From the NCBI GenBank assembly GCA_949296785.1, contig CASFRQ010000129.1:1-19165 (forward strand): DNA of 19,165 nucleotides, in the 5' to 3' direction. Position numbers and translations under genes: made by a program. Numbering within the stretch: the first letter of the stretch is position 1; each line of letters begins with the position of its first letter. Positions 1 through 6,838 of this stretch are shown one piece after another. The stretch is from an uncultured Alphaproteobacteria bacterium. Its GTDB lineage: Bacteria > Pseudomonadota > Alphaproteobacteria > CASFRQ01 > SAAU01. The notes under the pieces are model-generated. The model did not search any database, was not told the origin of the DNA, and saw only the letters and a list, made by a program, of their open reading frames with translations.

Positions 1-558
1 TCCGGTACTTCGCGTCAGGAAAAGGAAGCCGCCGGACAAACCTTGTATGTGTTTGCGATGGCTATCGTGTTCTCTTACTTGTTTTTGGTATCTTTGTATG
101 AGAGCTGGGTTATTCCGATTCCTATTATTTTATCAGTTTCCGTTGGCTTGACAGGAGCATTGATGACCTTGTATTTCACGGGAACGACAGATGATATTTA
201 TGCACAGATTGGAATGGTCGTGTTGATTTCTCTGGCGGCAAAAAATGCGATTCTTTTGGTGGAATTTGCAAAAGACGAGCATTTGGCCGGTAAGTCTATT
301 GAAGAGGCGGCTGTGGAAGCGGCTCACTTGCGTTTCCGTGCGATTATGATGACGGCGATTTCATCTTTGATGGGATTTATTCCGTTGTTGACGGCAACAG
401 GAGCGGGCGCTTTGTCCAGACGGGCTATCGGTATGGGAATTTTCGGCGGATTGGCCGTCAGCTCCTCTATCGGTATTTTCTTCATTCCTCTGTTGTATGT
501 GGTGTTCCAGAAGATTTCCGAATTCTTCTGGGGTGCGCCGAAGAAGGAAGATTTTTAA
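1..558 (+). CDS. RND-family efflux transporter, inner-membrane subunit (C-terminal part)
   Basis: This is the C-terminal 185 codons of an AcrB/HAE1-type RND pump; the reading frame is open from base 1, so the 5' part lies outside the window. Such pumps form inner-membrane trimers that export drugs or other hydrophobic compounds by proton antiport, working with a periplasmic adaptor and an outer-membrane channel. The fragment begins with the conserved SRQEKEAAGQ stretch that precedes TM8 and then has about five hydrophobic helices. These contain the family hallmarks LYESW, AKNAILLVEFAK and the TGAGALSRRAIGMG region, which match the AcrB C-terminal repeat closely. It ends TAA, and a strong terminator follows 27 bases later, so it is the last gene of its operon. 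The substrate cannot be predicted. I am confident of the family and cannot tell the subfamily. Confidence 0.93.
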   Translation, partial: SGTSRQEKEAAGQTLYVFAMAIVFSYLFLVSLYESWVIPIPIILSVSVGLTGALMTLYFTGTTDDIYAQIGMVVLISLAAKNAILLVEFAKDEHLAGKSIEEAAVEAAHLRFRAIMMTAISSLMGFIPLLTATGAGALSRRAIGMGIFGGLAVSSSIGIFFIPLLYVVFQKISEFFWGAPKKEDF

Positions 559-585
559 GCTTCTCATTGGACTGAAAGCAAAAGG

Positions 586-610
586 CCCCTCCCGGATGGG
601 AGGGGTTTTT
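586..610 (+). terminator. Rho-independent terminator of the RND pump gene
   Basis: A perfect 8-bp GC-rich stem (CCCCTCCC, loop GGAT, GGGAGGGG) is followed directly by TTTTT. It lies 27 bases after the efflux gene stop codon. Confidence 0.93.
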
Positions 611-821
611 GCAAGCTGAAGATTTTATAAAATGTTTTTAAGATGTGCTTTTTTCGGCGAGTTATAAAAATGGAAAAACTGAAAGTATTTAGATATTTTC
701 AGTATATGAAAGGGATTGTTGTTAAGTTTTGGCCGTCTTATTTGTAAAACGGGCTCAAAGTAACTTAACCGGCTGATTTTTTGAAAATTATCAAACCATC
801 AAAGGGAGATATAATAATCTT
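611..821. other. Intergenic region between the RND gene and the nitroreductase-like gene
   Basis: The gap between the two stop codons runs 559-884, and the terminator and a second hairpin take up its ends. The rest is AT-rich with no ORF that has coding character. A TATAAT at 810-815 faces right, but no -35 box stands at a usable distance (the nearest TTGAAA is 23 bases upstream), so I do not call a promoter. Confidence 0.6.
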
Positions 822-859
822 AAACGAATCCGGTCATTTTATTGTGACGGGATTCGTTT
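822..859 (-). terminator. Long hairpin downstream of the nitroreductase-like gene, probable terminator
   Basis: A 15-bp inverted repeat with one mismatch (arms 822-836 and 845-859, starting AAACGAATCC) encloses an 8-base loop. It lies 25 bases past the minus-strand stop at 885. There is no clean T-run on either side, so it may act as an mRNA 3' stabiliser or a weak terminator. Position and stem strength are the only support. Confidence 0.5.
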
Positions 860-884
860 GGAATTTGAATTTTCTAGAGGCGGA

Positions 885-1547
885 TTATTCCTCGGATGAA
901 GAGGGCGGATAGCCGATAGGCTGCGCCACTTCCACTTTTGAGTTGGGACCTAAAAGCAAAAGCTGTGACAAACTTTCTCTGTTGATGGAACCAGCCACAA
1001 AAGTATTTAACCCTTCACTTGCAGCGTATAGATAGACATTCTGATAAGCCGAACCGGTATGCAAGGCGGAGAGAAAATCTTGATCCCTATCAGTTTTCAG
1101 TTTGCTTTGATCGGAAACATAAATCAGGACAGCGGGCGCCGATTCGTAAGCGGTGTGTTGCATGCCGATTTGGGAACGGATATCCGAAACATTGACAAGC
1201 GTTAAAGTGTTAGACTCAGCCTCATATAAATATGTACCGTTGGCAGTAGCAATGTAAACAAGAATATCCTGAGCGTTCATAGCTGTCGGAATTGTCAGTT
1301 TTCCATTATCTCGGTTAATACCCGCCGCAACCCAGAGGATATTGGAAATCTGTTGTCCGGATAGGGGCTTTTCTGAGGCAAAAGCGCGATTGGATGCTCT
1401 GTTTTTCAAAGCCTGCATTAAAGGGAGGCCCCCTTGGGTTTGCGGTTGAGGAAGATTGATTGTCTGCGTTTGGGCAATTGCCGGCACCCCTTGCAAACAA
1501 GTGGCGATCATCACAGCGCCGGCGGCTTTAAAAAAGAAATTTTTCAT
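885..1547 (-). CDS. Exported nitroreductase-like (SagB/ThcOx-type) flavoprotein
   Basis: This 220-residue protein has a typical Sec signal peptide (K2, K7, hydrophobic core, AIA-Q cleavage site near residue 25), so it probably acts in the periplasm. The mature part resembles the nitroreductase fold: an RASNRAF segment at residues 50-56 corresponds to the FMN-phosphate-binding R-x-S-x-R motif, followed by LSGQQISNILWVAAG, a SAMN-like TAMNAQ segment and a C-terminal QPIGYP. These match small exported nitroreductase-family proteins also seen in Bacteroidetes (established family features). The substrate is unknown; an FMN- or NAD(P)H-dependent redox role is inferred. A periplasmic location is odd for an enzyme normally fed by cytoplasmic NAD(P)H. 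A GGGAG Shine-Dalgarno lies 7 bases before the ATG. The gene appears to be monocistronic. Confidence 0.8.
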   Translation of the reverse strand: MKNFFFKAAGAVMIATCLQGVPAIAQTQTINLPQPQTQGGLPLMQALKNRASNRAFASEKPLSGQQISNILWVAAGINRDNGKLTIPTAMNAQDILVYIATANGTYLYEAESNTLTLVNVSDIRSQIGMQHTAYESAPAVLIYVSDQSKLKTDRDQDFLSALHTGSAYQNVYLYAASEGLNTFVAGSINRESLSQLLLLGPNSKVEVAQPIGYPPSSSEE

Positions 1548-1730
1548 TTTTTTCTCCCTTTTTACATATTTCTCTTAACTGACTATACCTGAAAATTTAG
1601 GAGAAAAGGAAGAGAAAAAATACGTTTTCACTAAAAAATACTTAAAGATAGATTTTTAAAAGATAAAAAGGTTTTTATTCATTCTTTTTTTATTATGGAA
1701 AAGGGAGTGCAGAGCCTCATTTTAGAGGCT

Positions 1731-2363
1731 TTATTTATTTTTTCTCTTTCTCTTATAAAATGAGGTATCCGCCGGGAAAAAAGAACTCTGTTTTTTGGGT
1801 GCCGGCCCGTACTTATTTTCTTTTTTTTGCTCAGGTAAAAAAAGAGGAAGGGCCAATAAGAGCATTGGGGCCGAAATTCCGGCGCCGCTTATTGTCTGAA
1901 TGGAACAGGCTTTTTTAAAGAGATATCGTTCTTCCTGATTCGTTAAGTAAAAAGGGATGAATAATACCAAATAAAAGAAAATAACGGAGGCGGCCGACAA
2001 TAACAGATGCCACCCGGACAAACCTGTATCGTGGTAACGGCGGATGGTTGCTCCTGTTAAGGTCATGACAGTCCAAAGAATAAAAAATGTGAAAAAAACA
2101 AACAGGCGGCTGGTTGTTGTTTTGTCCATAAGAGTAAAAATCAGTCCGGTTGTGATACCCGTTGTTCATGAGGACAGGCAAAACAACCAGTATTCACTTC
2201 TTCCGGTTCTACCCGTTGAAGTAAAAAGATTTTTGATGAAGCTGTGTTTAAAACGCGATTGCGCTGAAATTTCTTGAGTTCTTCTTCCTCCGCGGATTTC
2301 GGATTTTAAAACAATATTTTTCCTTGACGGTTTTACCGGTTGTTTTTTCTTTTGGAACTTCAT
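1731..2363 (-). pseudogene. DUF805 membrane protein gene interrupted by an in-frame TGA
   Basis: One reading frame carries both halves of a DUF805 protein, split by a TGA at 2166-2168 (codon 66 of 210). The N-terminal half starts at 2363 behind an AGAGGGG ribosome site, has a basic extension, and reaches the DUF805 hallmark STGRTGRSEYWLF. The stop comes just inside the first membrane helix. After it the same frame continues with TGATIRRYHDTGLSGW (family motif RRxHDTGxSGW), two further hydrophobic stretches and the typical end NKYGPAPKK. An ATG at 2129 follows the stop but has no ribosome site, so separate translation of the C-terminal part is unlikely. Homology on both sides of the TGA points to a recent nonsense mutation; a sequencing error or readthrough would look the same. 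DUF805 proteins are small integral membrane proteins of unknown function. Confidence 0.75.
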
Positions 2364-2406
2364 TTGCCCCTCTTTTTTTATGATAGGTAATAAAGCGTTT
2401 AAATTT

Positions 2407-2440
2407 TTGTTTCTTTTAAATGGCCGTTAAAAAGAAACAA
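2407..2440. repeat. 11-bp perfect inverted repeat upstream of the DUF805 gene
   Basis: TTGTTTCTTTT (2407-2417) is exactly complementary to AAAAGAAACAA (2430-2440), with a 12-base centre that includes GGCCGTT. It lies about 45-75 bases upstream of the DUF805 start, so it could be an operator or a leader hairpin for that gene. Confidence 0.5.
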
Positions 2441-2490
2441 TCCGGAATGGGAAAATTCTGGAGATAAAAAATAAAAACGGTGTTTACATA

Positions 2491-2502
2491 AAACGGCCGT
2501 TT
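2491..2502. repeat. 12-bp perfect palindrome
   Basis: AAACGGCCGTTT is fully self-complementary and repeats the GGCCGTT core found at the centre of the inverted repeat 70 bases to the left. It lies between the divergent DUF805 and HAD genes. Confidence 0.45.
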
Positions 2503-2519
2503 AAAATCTACAAAGTTTT

Positions 2520-2544
2520 GCCGCTTTTTCAGAAGCGGCTTTTA
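2520..2544. terminator. Short bidirectional terminator-like hairpin
   Basis: A perfect 7-bp stem (GCCGCTT, loop TTTCAG, AAGCGGC) is followed by TTTTAAAAT on the + strand and by AAAACTTTG on the minus strand. No gene in this divergent region obviously ends here, so it may insulate the HAD promoter or end a short transcript. Confidence 0.5.
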
Positions 2545-2561
2545 AAATAAAAACAAAACTA

Positions 2562-2590
2562 TTGACAAAATTTTGAGAAGGAAATATACT
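2562..2590 (+). promoter_or_regulatory. Sigma-70 promoter of the HAD hydrolase gene
   Basis: TTGACA (2562-2567), a 17-base spacer and TATACT (2585-2590) give a near-consensus housekeeping promoter 30 bases upstream of the start codon. Confidence 0.85.
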
Positions 2591-2619
2591 TTTTCAATTA
2601 ACATAAAAAGAGGTGTTGT

Positions 2620-3339
2620 ATGTCGCAGTTTGAAGTGGATATTTCCAAAGTTTCTTCGGATAAGGTCGTTTTGTTTGATGTGGATGGCGTTTTGCTGGAG
2701 CTGTGGACGCCCATGTATCTTTACTGGAAAAAGGAAATGAGAGCTAAAGGGGAGCGTCCTGGACTTCGGCGATTTTCTTTGGAGGAAATTTACGGTTATT
2801 ATAAGGATCCCTCTTGTTCCAGCGGTATAGGGGAAGAATTTGGCCGGCAAGAGGCTTTTGGCAGGCTTCGCCCGAAAGAAGGAATGGTGGAAACGGTTCG
2901 CGCTTTAAAAAAGATGGGATATGATTTAGTGGTGATTACAGCCGCATCCAACGACCCCCTGACGCGGGCCAAACGATGCAAAAACCTGATGGAGGTTTTT
3001 GGCGATGTTTTTAACCAAATTCACTGTGTCGGTTCTGCCAGCAAGGAAGGCCTTATCCGTACATATGCCGGTTTGTATAAAGAAAGCGCTTTTTGCGACG
3101 ACCATCCCGGGAATGTCCAAAAAAGCGTCGGAGTTGTGACTTATCCTATATGGCGGTTTAACCAGCCGTTGGTTCCTTTGTTGGAAAAATTGGATACGCA
3201 GAAAGCTTCCGTTATTTATAAAGGCGGGGATTTGTTGAAAATTTTACAAAAACCCGTTCGGCAAGTGCATCGTTGCCCGAGAAGTAAACTATCGTTTTTA
3301 ATGCCTCAGCTGATGGAAAAAGATTCTTTAGTCATGTGA
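2620..3339 (+). CDS. HAD-superfamily hydrolase (phosphatase/5'-nucleotidase-like)
   Basis: This 239-residue cytoplasmic protein carries the four HAD signatures. Motif I is FDVDGV with the nucleophile D20 and acid/base D22, motif II is VITAAS with T108, motif III is the Lys in SKEGL (K142), and motif IV is FCDDHPGNV with D160 and D161 as Mg2+ ligands. HAD enzymes of this kind hydrolyse phosphomonoesters through an aspartyl-phosphate. Residues 24-95 form an alpha-helical cap between motifs I and II, as in C1-cap phosphatases. The substrate is not evident; the last 45 residues extend beyond the core fold and look specific to this protein. An AGAGG ribosome site sits 5-9 bases before the ATG. The gene stands alone between a promoter and a noncoding gap. 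It ends TGA, which supports the standard code here. Confidence 0.85.
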   Translation: MSQFEVDISKVSSDKVVLFDVDGVLLELWTPMYLYWKKEMRAKGERPGLRRFSLEEIYGYYKDPSCSSGIGEEFGRQEAFGRLRPKEGMVETVRALKKMGYDLVVITAASNDPLTRAKRCKNLMEVFGDVFNQIHCVGSASKEGLIRTYAGLYKESAFCDDHPGNVQKSVGVVTYPIWRFNQPLVPLLEKLDTQKASVIYKGGDLLKILQKPVRQVHRCPRSKLSFLMPQLMEKDSLVM

Positions 3340-3578
3340 TTTTATCTCAAGGGCTGTATTTTATGGGAAAATGAAAAGATTTTCGTAGTTTTATGCGGAA
3401 CATTCGTGTGTTTTTCTGTTAAAAAGTTTTTGAACAAGGGAAATAAATTTTGTACAAAACCGGTAAAAACGGCGTATAAGAAGGACTTTGCTTCCTCCTT
3501 TTAAAGGGGTGTGTTCCTCTTTTTGATGAACATGGTGATGACAAGTTTATAAAATATGAACCGGAAAATACCGATGGG

Positions 3579-3593
3579 CGGATTTTTAATCCG
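3579..3593. terminator. Weak hairpin between the convergent HAD and lipoprotein genes
   Basis: A perfect 6-bp stem (CGGATT, loop TTT, AATCCG) lies 25 bases beyond the minus-strand stop at 3619 and 240 bases beyond the HAD stop. The flanks are not strongly T-rich, so termination is only a suggestion from position. Confidence 0.3.
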
Positions 3594-3618
3594 TCTTGTC
3601 TTTGGCGGGTTTTATAAT

Positions 3619-4401
3619 TTATTTTTCGGAATAAATTTGGCGCAGAGCATTTTCATATCCTTCGGAATGGTTCGCCTTCGGAATAAGAATGATGTTTTCT
3701 TTTCCTAAAAAATCGGAAGTGAGAAACGGAGGGACGATTTTGTCTTTTTCCCCGATGTAATGGGTTTGGGGAAGCTTTTGAAGCTTTTTTTGATATGGAT
3801 AAAGGGAAAGGGAATCTTTTAACGGAAGAACTTTGTGAAAAGCCGTCCATCTTTCATGGTCCAGGTTACCGGCGATGGTTATTAGTTTTTTTAAGTGTGT
3901 TTTTGTCTGATACGGACCAGAATTTGGCGATTGAGCCGCTAAAAAAGCAGCGATGAAGCCTCCGCCGGAATAACCGATGAGGAAAATATCTTTTCCTTCC
4001 GCAAGTTGACGAACCGCTTGCGCCATAGAAGAAAGAACTTTCTCGGAAAAGCGCCCGGTTGTCCAATCCTCTTGCCGACAAACGGTGTCTTTGACAAACT
4101 GGCATGGACGCGCCAGATAAATGACATTGGCTGAAGGGTCGGAAAACGCGGCGTTCCTCATAAACCCGTCCAAAGGCGTCGGGTCGCTTGTCGGGCGGCC
4201 GTATCTGTTAAAGGCATGCCCGTCTCCTTCTATATATATTTTATAGGTGTTGTTTTGAGGGGCATTTATTTTTTGCCAGGAGGCTATTGTAAAAGAATCC
4301 GTCCGGATTTCTTTGTATAAAAAATCGCTTGGTGTTTTTACGCCGGAACAGCCGGGTAATGACAACAAAAGAAGTAAAAATAATAAATTTTTTAAAAGCA
4401 T
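3619..4401 (-). CDS. Alpha/beta-hydrolase lipoprotein
   Basis: The protein has 260 residues. It begins with a lipoprotein signal peptide: K4, a run of Leu, and lipobox LPGC with the lipidated C18. The mature part is an alpha/beta-hydrolase: GYSGG carries the nucleophile S145, GEKDKIVPP carries a probable acid D220, and KANHSEGY carries the catalytic H245, all in the expected order and spacing. It is probably a membrane-anchored serine hydrolase (esterase, lipase or peptidase) facing the periplasm, or the outside if sorted to the outer membrane. Residue 19 is Ser, which in the E. coli Lol rule favours the outer membrane. Cys at 100 and 108 could form a disulfide. The substrate is unknown. An AAGGTGG ribosome site precedes the ATG. 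It is convergent with the HAD gene and not in an operon. Confidence 0.85.
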   Translation of the reverse strand: MLLKNLLFLLLLLSLPGCSGVKTPSDFLYKEIRTDSFTIASWQKINAPQNNTYKIYIEGDGHAFNRYGRPTSDPTPLDGFMRNAAFSDPSANVIYLARPCQFVKDTVCRQEDWTTGRFSEKVLSSMAQAVRQLAEGKDIFLIGYSGGGFIAAFLAAQSPNSGPYQTKTHLKKLITIAGNLDHERWTAFHKVLPLKDSLSLYPYQKKLQKLPQTHYIGEKDKIVPPFLTSDFLGKENIILIPKANHSEGYENALRQIYSEK

Positions 4402-4553
4402 TTTTTACCACCTTTTTTAGTCAATAACTGATTTTTCCGGCGTCGTCTACTCTTTTCAAAAGTAAACCGGTAAAAAATATCCGCTTTTTCATGCTCTTTG
4501 ATAAAGAGGAAGCTGAAATCTTTCACAAAAAAATATTAAAATATTTTTTATAG

Positions 4554-4581
4554 TTGAATTTTTAAAAATAAACTATATTAT
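4554..4581 (+). promoter_or_regulatory. Probable promoter of the structured RNA
   Basis: TTGAAT (4554-4559), a 16-base spacer and TATTAT (4576-4581; TATATT two bases earlier is an alternative) precede the first RNA helix by 9 bases. A 10-bp AT-only inverted repeat (4528-4549) lies just upstream. Confidence 0.5.
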
Positions 4582-4587
4582 TAAGAT

Positions 4588-4824
4588 TGTAAGGCGGTAA
4601 GATTTCCGCCTTAACAAGGGACGGCGTCTAAATGTAAAAGAGCGCCTAAAACCGGAAAACAGCGGTTTGTCCCTGTGGAAGGAAGGTTTTTCAAGAGCCA
4701 AACTTTTTGCCTTTCTTCTTCTCTGGAAGAGGTTGTTTTGGCAAAGCTTGTGCTTTTACCTCTTCACCCGGTTAAAGGGGGAGCGATTGTCCGGCATGGG
4801 GGAGAATGCCGGACAGTTGTTTTT
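4588..4824 (+). ncRNA. Candidate structured noncoding RNA, family not recognised
   Basis: A promoter-like element and a strong terminator bracket about 235 bases filled with helices. Going 5' to 3' these are: an 8-bp perfect hairpin (4590-4597/4606-4613, loop TAAGATTT); a three-way junction closed by AGGGAC/GTCCCT (4617-4622/4669-4674) holding GGCG/CGCC (4623-4626/4643-4646) and AAACCG/CGGTTT (4649-4654/4663-4668), where both inner stems abut the outer one; an 8-bp perfect stem GAAGAGGT/ACCTCTTC (4726-4733/4758-4765) enclosing AAAGC/GCTTT (4743-4747/4752-4756); then the terminator. I do not see the conserved cores of tmRNA, RNase P RNA, SRP RNA, or the common TPP, FMN, cobalamin and SAM riboswitches. 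No gene follows the terminator, so a free-standing RNA fits better than a leader. The function is unknown. Confidence 0.55.
4788..4824 (+). terminator. Rho-independent terminator of the structured RNA
   Basis: A perfect 10-bp stem TGTCCGGCAT/ATGCCGGACA (4788-4797/4806-4815) with the 8-base loop GGGGGAGA is followed by GTTGTTTTTA. No protein gene on the + strand ends near it. Confidence 0.8.
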
Positions 4825-5804
4825 ACGGGATAAAATAATGTCGGTGCTTTTATTTATCTGAATCGGATTAAAAAAGAAAACGATTCTTACTTTAATGACA
4901 TTGAATTTATAGAGACTTTTTAAAAAGATATCTTTCACCAATGGGGAACTTCCAAAAATTATCAGAATTTTTTAAGGCGCGGGCGGTAAGTATCTTATGT
5001 TATGCGGAGGGATTGGTTTAGGGCCGCCTTAAAAATGCTCTCTGATGTTTTTTGTGAAATAGCTTTAGAAAGATTGAAAAATATTGATGGGTTTTTGCCT
5101 CCTGAGGCCTAATAGCCAAATATCGGTTGAATCCCGGATTGGTATTTTTTATAAATAAATGTTAATACTTCGGGTCGCATAACTTATTTTCGGTTTTTAA
5201 AGGAATTGCCTCGTTGTTCAAAATATTTTTTCCTCTTCTCCGGTTTATTGAAGAAAATTGCAGAACAAACATGTTTTTTGAGTTTTGCTTTAAGAGAAAA
5301 GAGGGATAAATCAGCTGAAATCCATTGTATCGTGTTGATTGAAAGTACAATGGTAATTTCTCAATGAGAGCTTTAAGTTTGATTAACGGAGGGGACGGCA
5401 AGATTGATTTGCCTATAGAAAAAGTCTTGCCTTGCTGCTTGCTTGTTACCATTCTGGTTTGTTCACCGGTGGTTAAAGATTTTTCTTGATATGTCATCCG
5501 TCAGAGGTTCGGTTCATTCGGATTTTTCTTTTTTGTGGCGATAAAGGAAGCTTCTTCGGTTTTAAAATCAAAAAGATATGAAATCTTAACAGAATAGTTT
5601 TTTGCAGGTTTATGGATTTTCTCAAATCGGATACGGAAGAATTTTTTTCAGATTATTTTAACCAGGACAACGCGGTATGAAAAGAAGAGGTTGTGTTGCA
5701 TTAAAATAAGAAGACTTTCTTCCTTATTAAAAATATTATTTATCTTCTTATGATGAATTTTATTTTTCCTGTCGGTCAATTAAAAGGATTTTTCTGAAAA
5801 TACC
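4825..5804. other. Long noncoding stretch between the RNA candidate and rpoH
   Basis: Nearly 1 kb of AT-rich sequence shows no convincing gene. It contains a perfect 12-bp palindrome AAAGATATCTTT (4924-4935) and an 11-bp perfect inverted repeat TTTTTAAGGCG/CGCCTTAAAAA (4969-4979/5025-5035) around a 45-base loop. A 111-codon minus-strand ORF (5162-5497) has no ribosome site and no recognisable domain. An imperfect hairpin AATAAGAAG/CTTCCTTATT lies at 5705-5728. It could be decayed coding sequence or hold further small RNAs. Confidence 0.5.
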
Positions 5805-5845
5805 GCCCTTTGCCTGTTAAAAACGACAAAGGGCAGTTATTTTTT
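5805..5845. terminator. Terminator downstream of rpoH
   Basis: An 8-bp perfect stem GCCCTTTG/CAAAGGGC (5805-5812/5827-5834) lies 34 bases after the rpoH stop. On the minus strand it is followed by GGTATTTTC. On the + strand it is followed by a better T-run (AGTTATTTTTTC), so it may work in both directions. Confidence 0.65.
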
Positions 5846-5867
5846 CTTTTTGATGAGAAGGCTTTCA

Positions 5868-6743
5868 TTAAGCCGCTTGCATCTGCAGGGCAGGGCGTAA
5901 CTGTTGCGCCATTTTTTCATAGGCACGCGCCTCAATCTGACGAACCCTTTCGCGCGAAATACCGAATCTGGTCCCTAAATCCTCCAAAGTGACGGGCGTC
6001 TCTTTTAAATAACGCGCTTTAATAATTTCCTGTTCGCGGTCGTTAAGAGTGCCTATGGCCTTATACAAGGCTTTGTACCTTTGGGAAGTTTCTTCCAGAT
6101 TGCCGAGGTTCTCCTCCGTGTTTTGCGTTTCATCCACTAGCATACTCTGAAAATCCGTCTCATTATCCTCTCCGACGGAATCATTTAAAGAGGAATCGCG
6201 GTTCATCCGCTGGTCCATATCCAAAACTTCTTTCGGCGAAACCTTTAATGTTGCGGCGATTTTCTTTGCATTTTCATCGTCCAAGGCGGCGTTGCCGTAC
6301 AGCCCCAGGCGTGCTTTTATTTTATGAAGGTTGTAAAACAGCCTTTTTTGCGTGGCGACGGTGCCGATTTTGACCAAAGACCATGTTTTCAGGATAAATT
6401 CGGAAACGGCCGCTTTAATCCACCACATGGCATAAGTGGCCAGCCGGTTCCCTTTTTCCGGGTCAAACTTCTTGATTGCCTGCATCAGGCCGATGTTCGC
6501 CTCCGAAATCAAATCAGCCACCGGCAACCCGTAATGGCGGTAGGATAGCGCGATTTTTGCCGCAAGTCTTAAATAAGCGGTTGTCAGTTTGTGCGCCGCC
6601 TCTAAATCGTTATAGTCAATATAACGGCGAGCCAACATATATTCGTCTTCTGCGCTGAGCATCGGAAACTTTGAAATTTCTTTAAAATAAGCGGTGAGGG
6701 AATTTTTGTCGCTGCTTGTTAAACAGATAATATTTTGAGCCAT
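5868..6743 (-). CDS. rpoH: Heat-shock sigma factor RpoH (sigma-32)
   Basis: This 291-residue sigma-70-family protein is of RpoH size. Region 1.2/2.1 starts with LTAYFKEISKFPMLSAEDE; the region 2.3/2.4 stretch FDPEKGNRLATYAMWWIK (about residues 93-110) melts and reads the -10 box. Next comes the RpoH box, here TQKRLFYNLH (131-140), which separates RpoH from RpoD and RpoS. The C-terminal region 4.2 helix-turn-helix (about 252-277, with GISRERVRQIEARAYEKM) reads the -35 box. RpoH directs RNA polymerase to chaperone and protease genes; in alphaproteobacteria it often serves wider stress and envelope responses. AAAGGATG forms the ribosome site. It stands alone between its own promoter and terminator. 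The identification is secure; which RpoH paralogue (RpoH1 or RpoH2 type) cannot be judged. Confidence 0.95.
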   Translation of the reverse strand: MAQNIICLTSSDKNSLTAYFKEISKFPMLSAEDEYMLARRYIDYNDLEAAHKLTTAYLRLAAKIALSYRHYGLPVADLISEANIGLMQAIKKFDPEKGNRLATYAMWWIKAAVSEFILKTWSLVKIGTVATQKRLFYNLHKIKARLGLYGNAALDDENAKKIAATLKVSPKEVLDMDQRMNRDSSLNDSVGEDNETDFQSMLVDETQNTEENLGNLEETSQRYKALYKAIGTLNDREQEIIKARYLKETPVTLEDLGTRFGISRERVRQIEARAYEKMAQQLRPALQMQAA

Positions 6744-6777
6744 TTTGACATCCTTTCATTAAGCAATGTACTTTTTG

Positions 6778-6800
6778 TGAGCCTTCACCAGAAGCGCTCA
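6778..6800 (-). promoter_or_regulatory. Hairpin in the rpoH 5' leader
   Basis: TGAGCCTTC and GAAGCGCTCA pair over nine bases with one bulged base and an ACCA loop, just downstream of the predicted rpoH start site. The predicted leader is about 60 nt. A heat-sensing role, as in some other rpoH leaders, is only a possibility; the hairpin does not itself cover the ribosome site. Confidence 0.35.
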
Positions 6801-6810
6801 ACAAGAAGTC

Positions 6811-6838
6811 ATTATAATGCCAATTCTTTGCAAGTCAA
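6811..6838 (-). promoter_or_regulatory. Sigma-70 promoter of rpoH
   Basis: On the minus strand TTGACT, a 16-base spacer and a perfect TATAAT (6816 down to 6811) stand about 68 bases upstream of the rpoH start codon. The pattern fits the housekeeping sigma factor rather than an RpoH self-recognised site. Confidence 0.8.

Noticed and set aside
810..815. TATAAT facing right before the hairpin at 822-859
   Set aside because: No -35 element lies 15-19 bases upstream and no + strand gene follows.
1713..1730. 6-bp hairpin AGCCTC/GAGGCT just past the DUF805 stop
   Set aside because: On the minus strand it is followed by CTGCACTCCC rather than a T-run, so termination is not supported.
1915..2181. 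88-codon minus-strand ORF overlapping the DUF805 gene
   Set aside because: It is in another frame; the DUF805 family motifs lie in the frame of the pseudogene call.
4667..4861. 64-codon + strand ORF starting with TTG
   Set aside because: It lies inside the helices of the candidate RNA and runs through its terminator, has no ribosome site and no recognisable domain.
5118..5130. CGG-TTGAATC-CCG, resembling a tRNA T-arm
   Set aside because: The conserved C56 is replaced by G, and no acceptor, D or anticodon arms are found upstream.
5162..5497. 111-codon minus-strand ORF
   Set aside because: There is no Shine-Dalgarno before the ATG, no domain pattern and a composition like the surrounding AT-rich noncoding DNA. 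It could be a real small gene, but the sequence does not support it.
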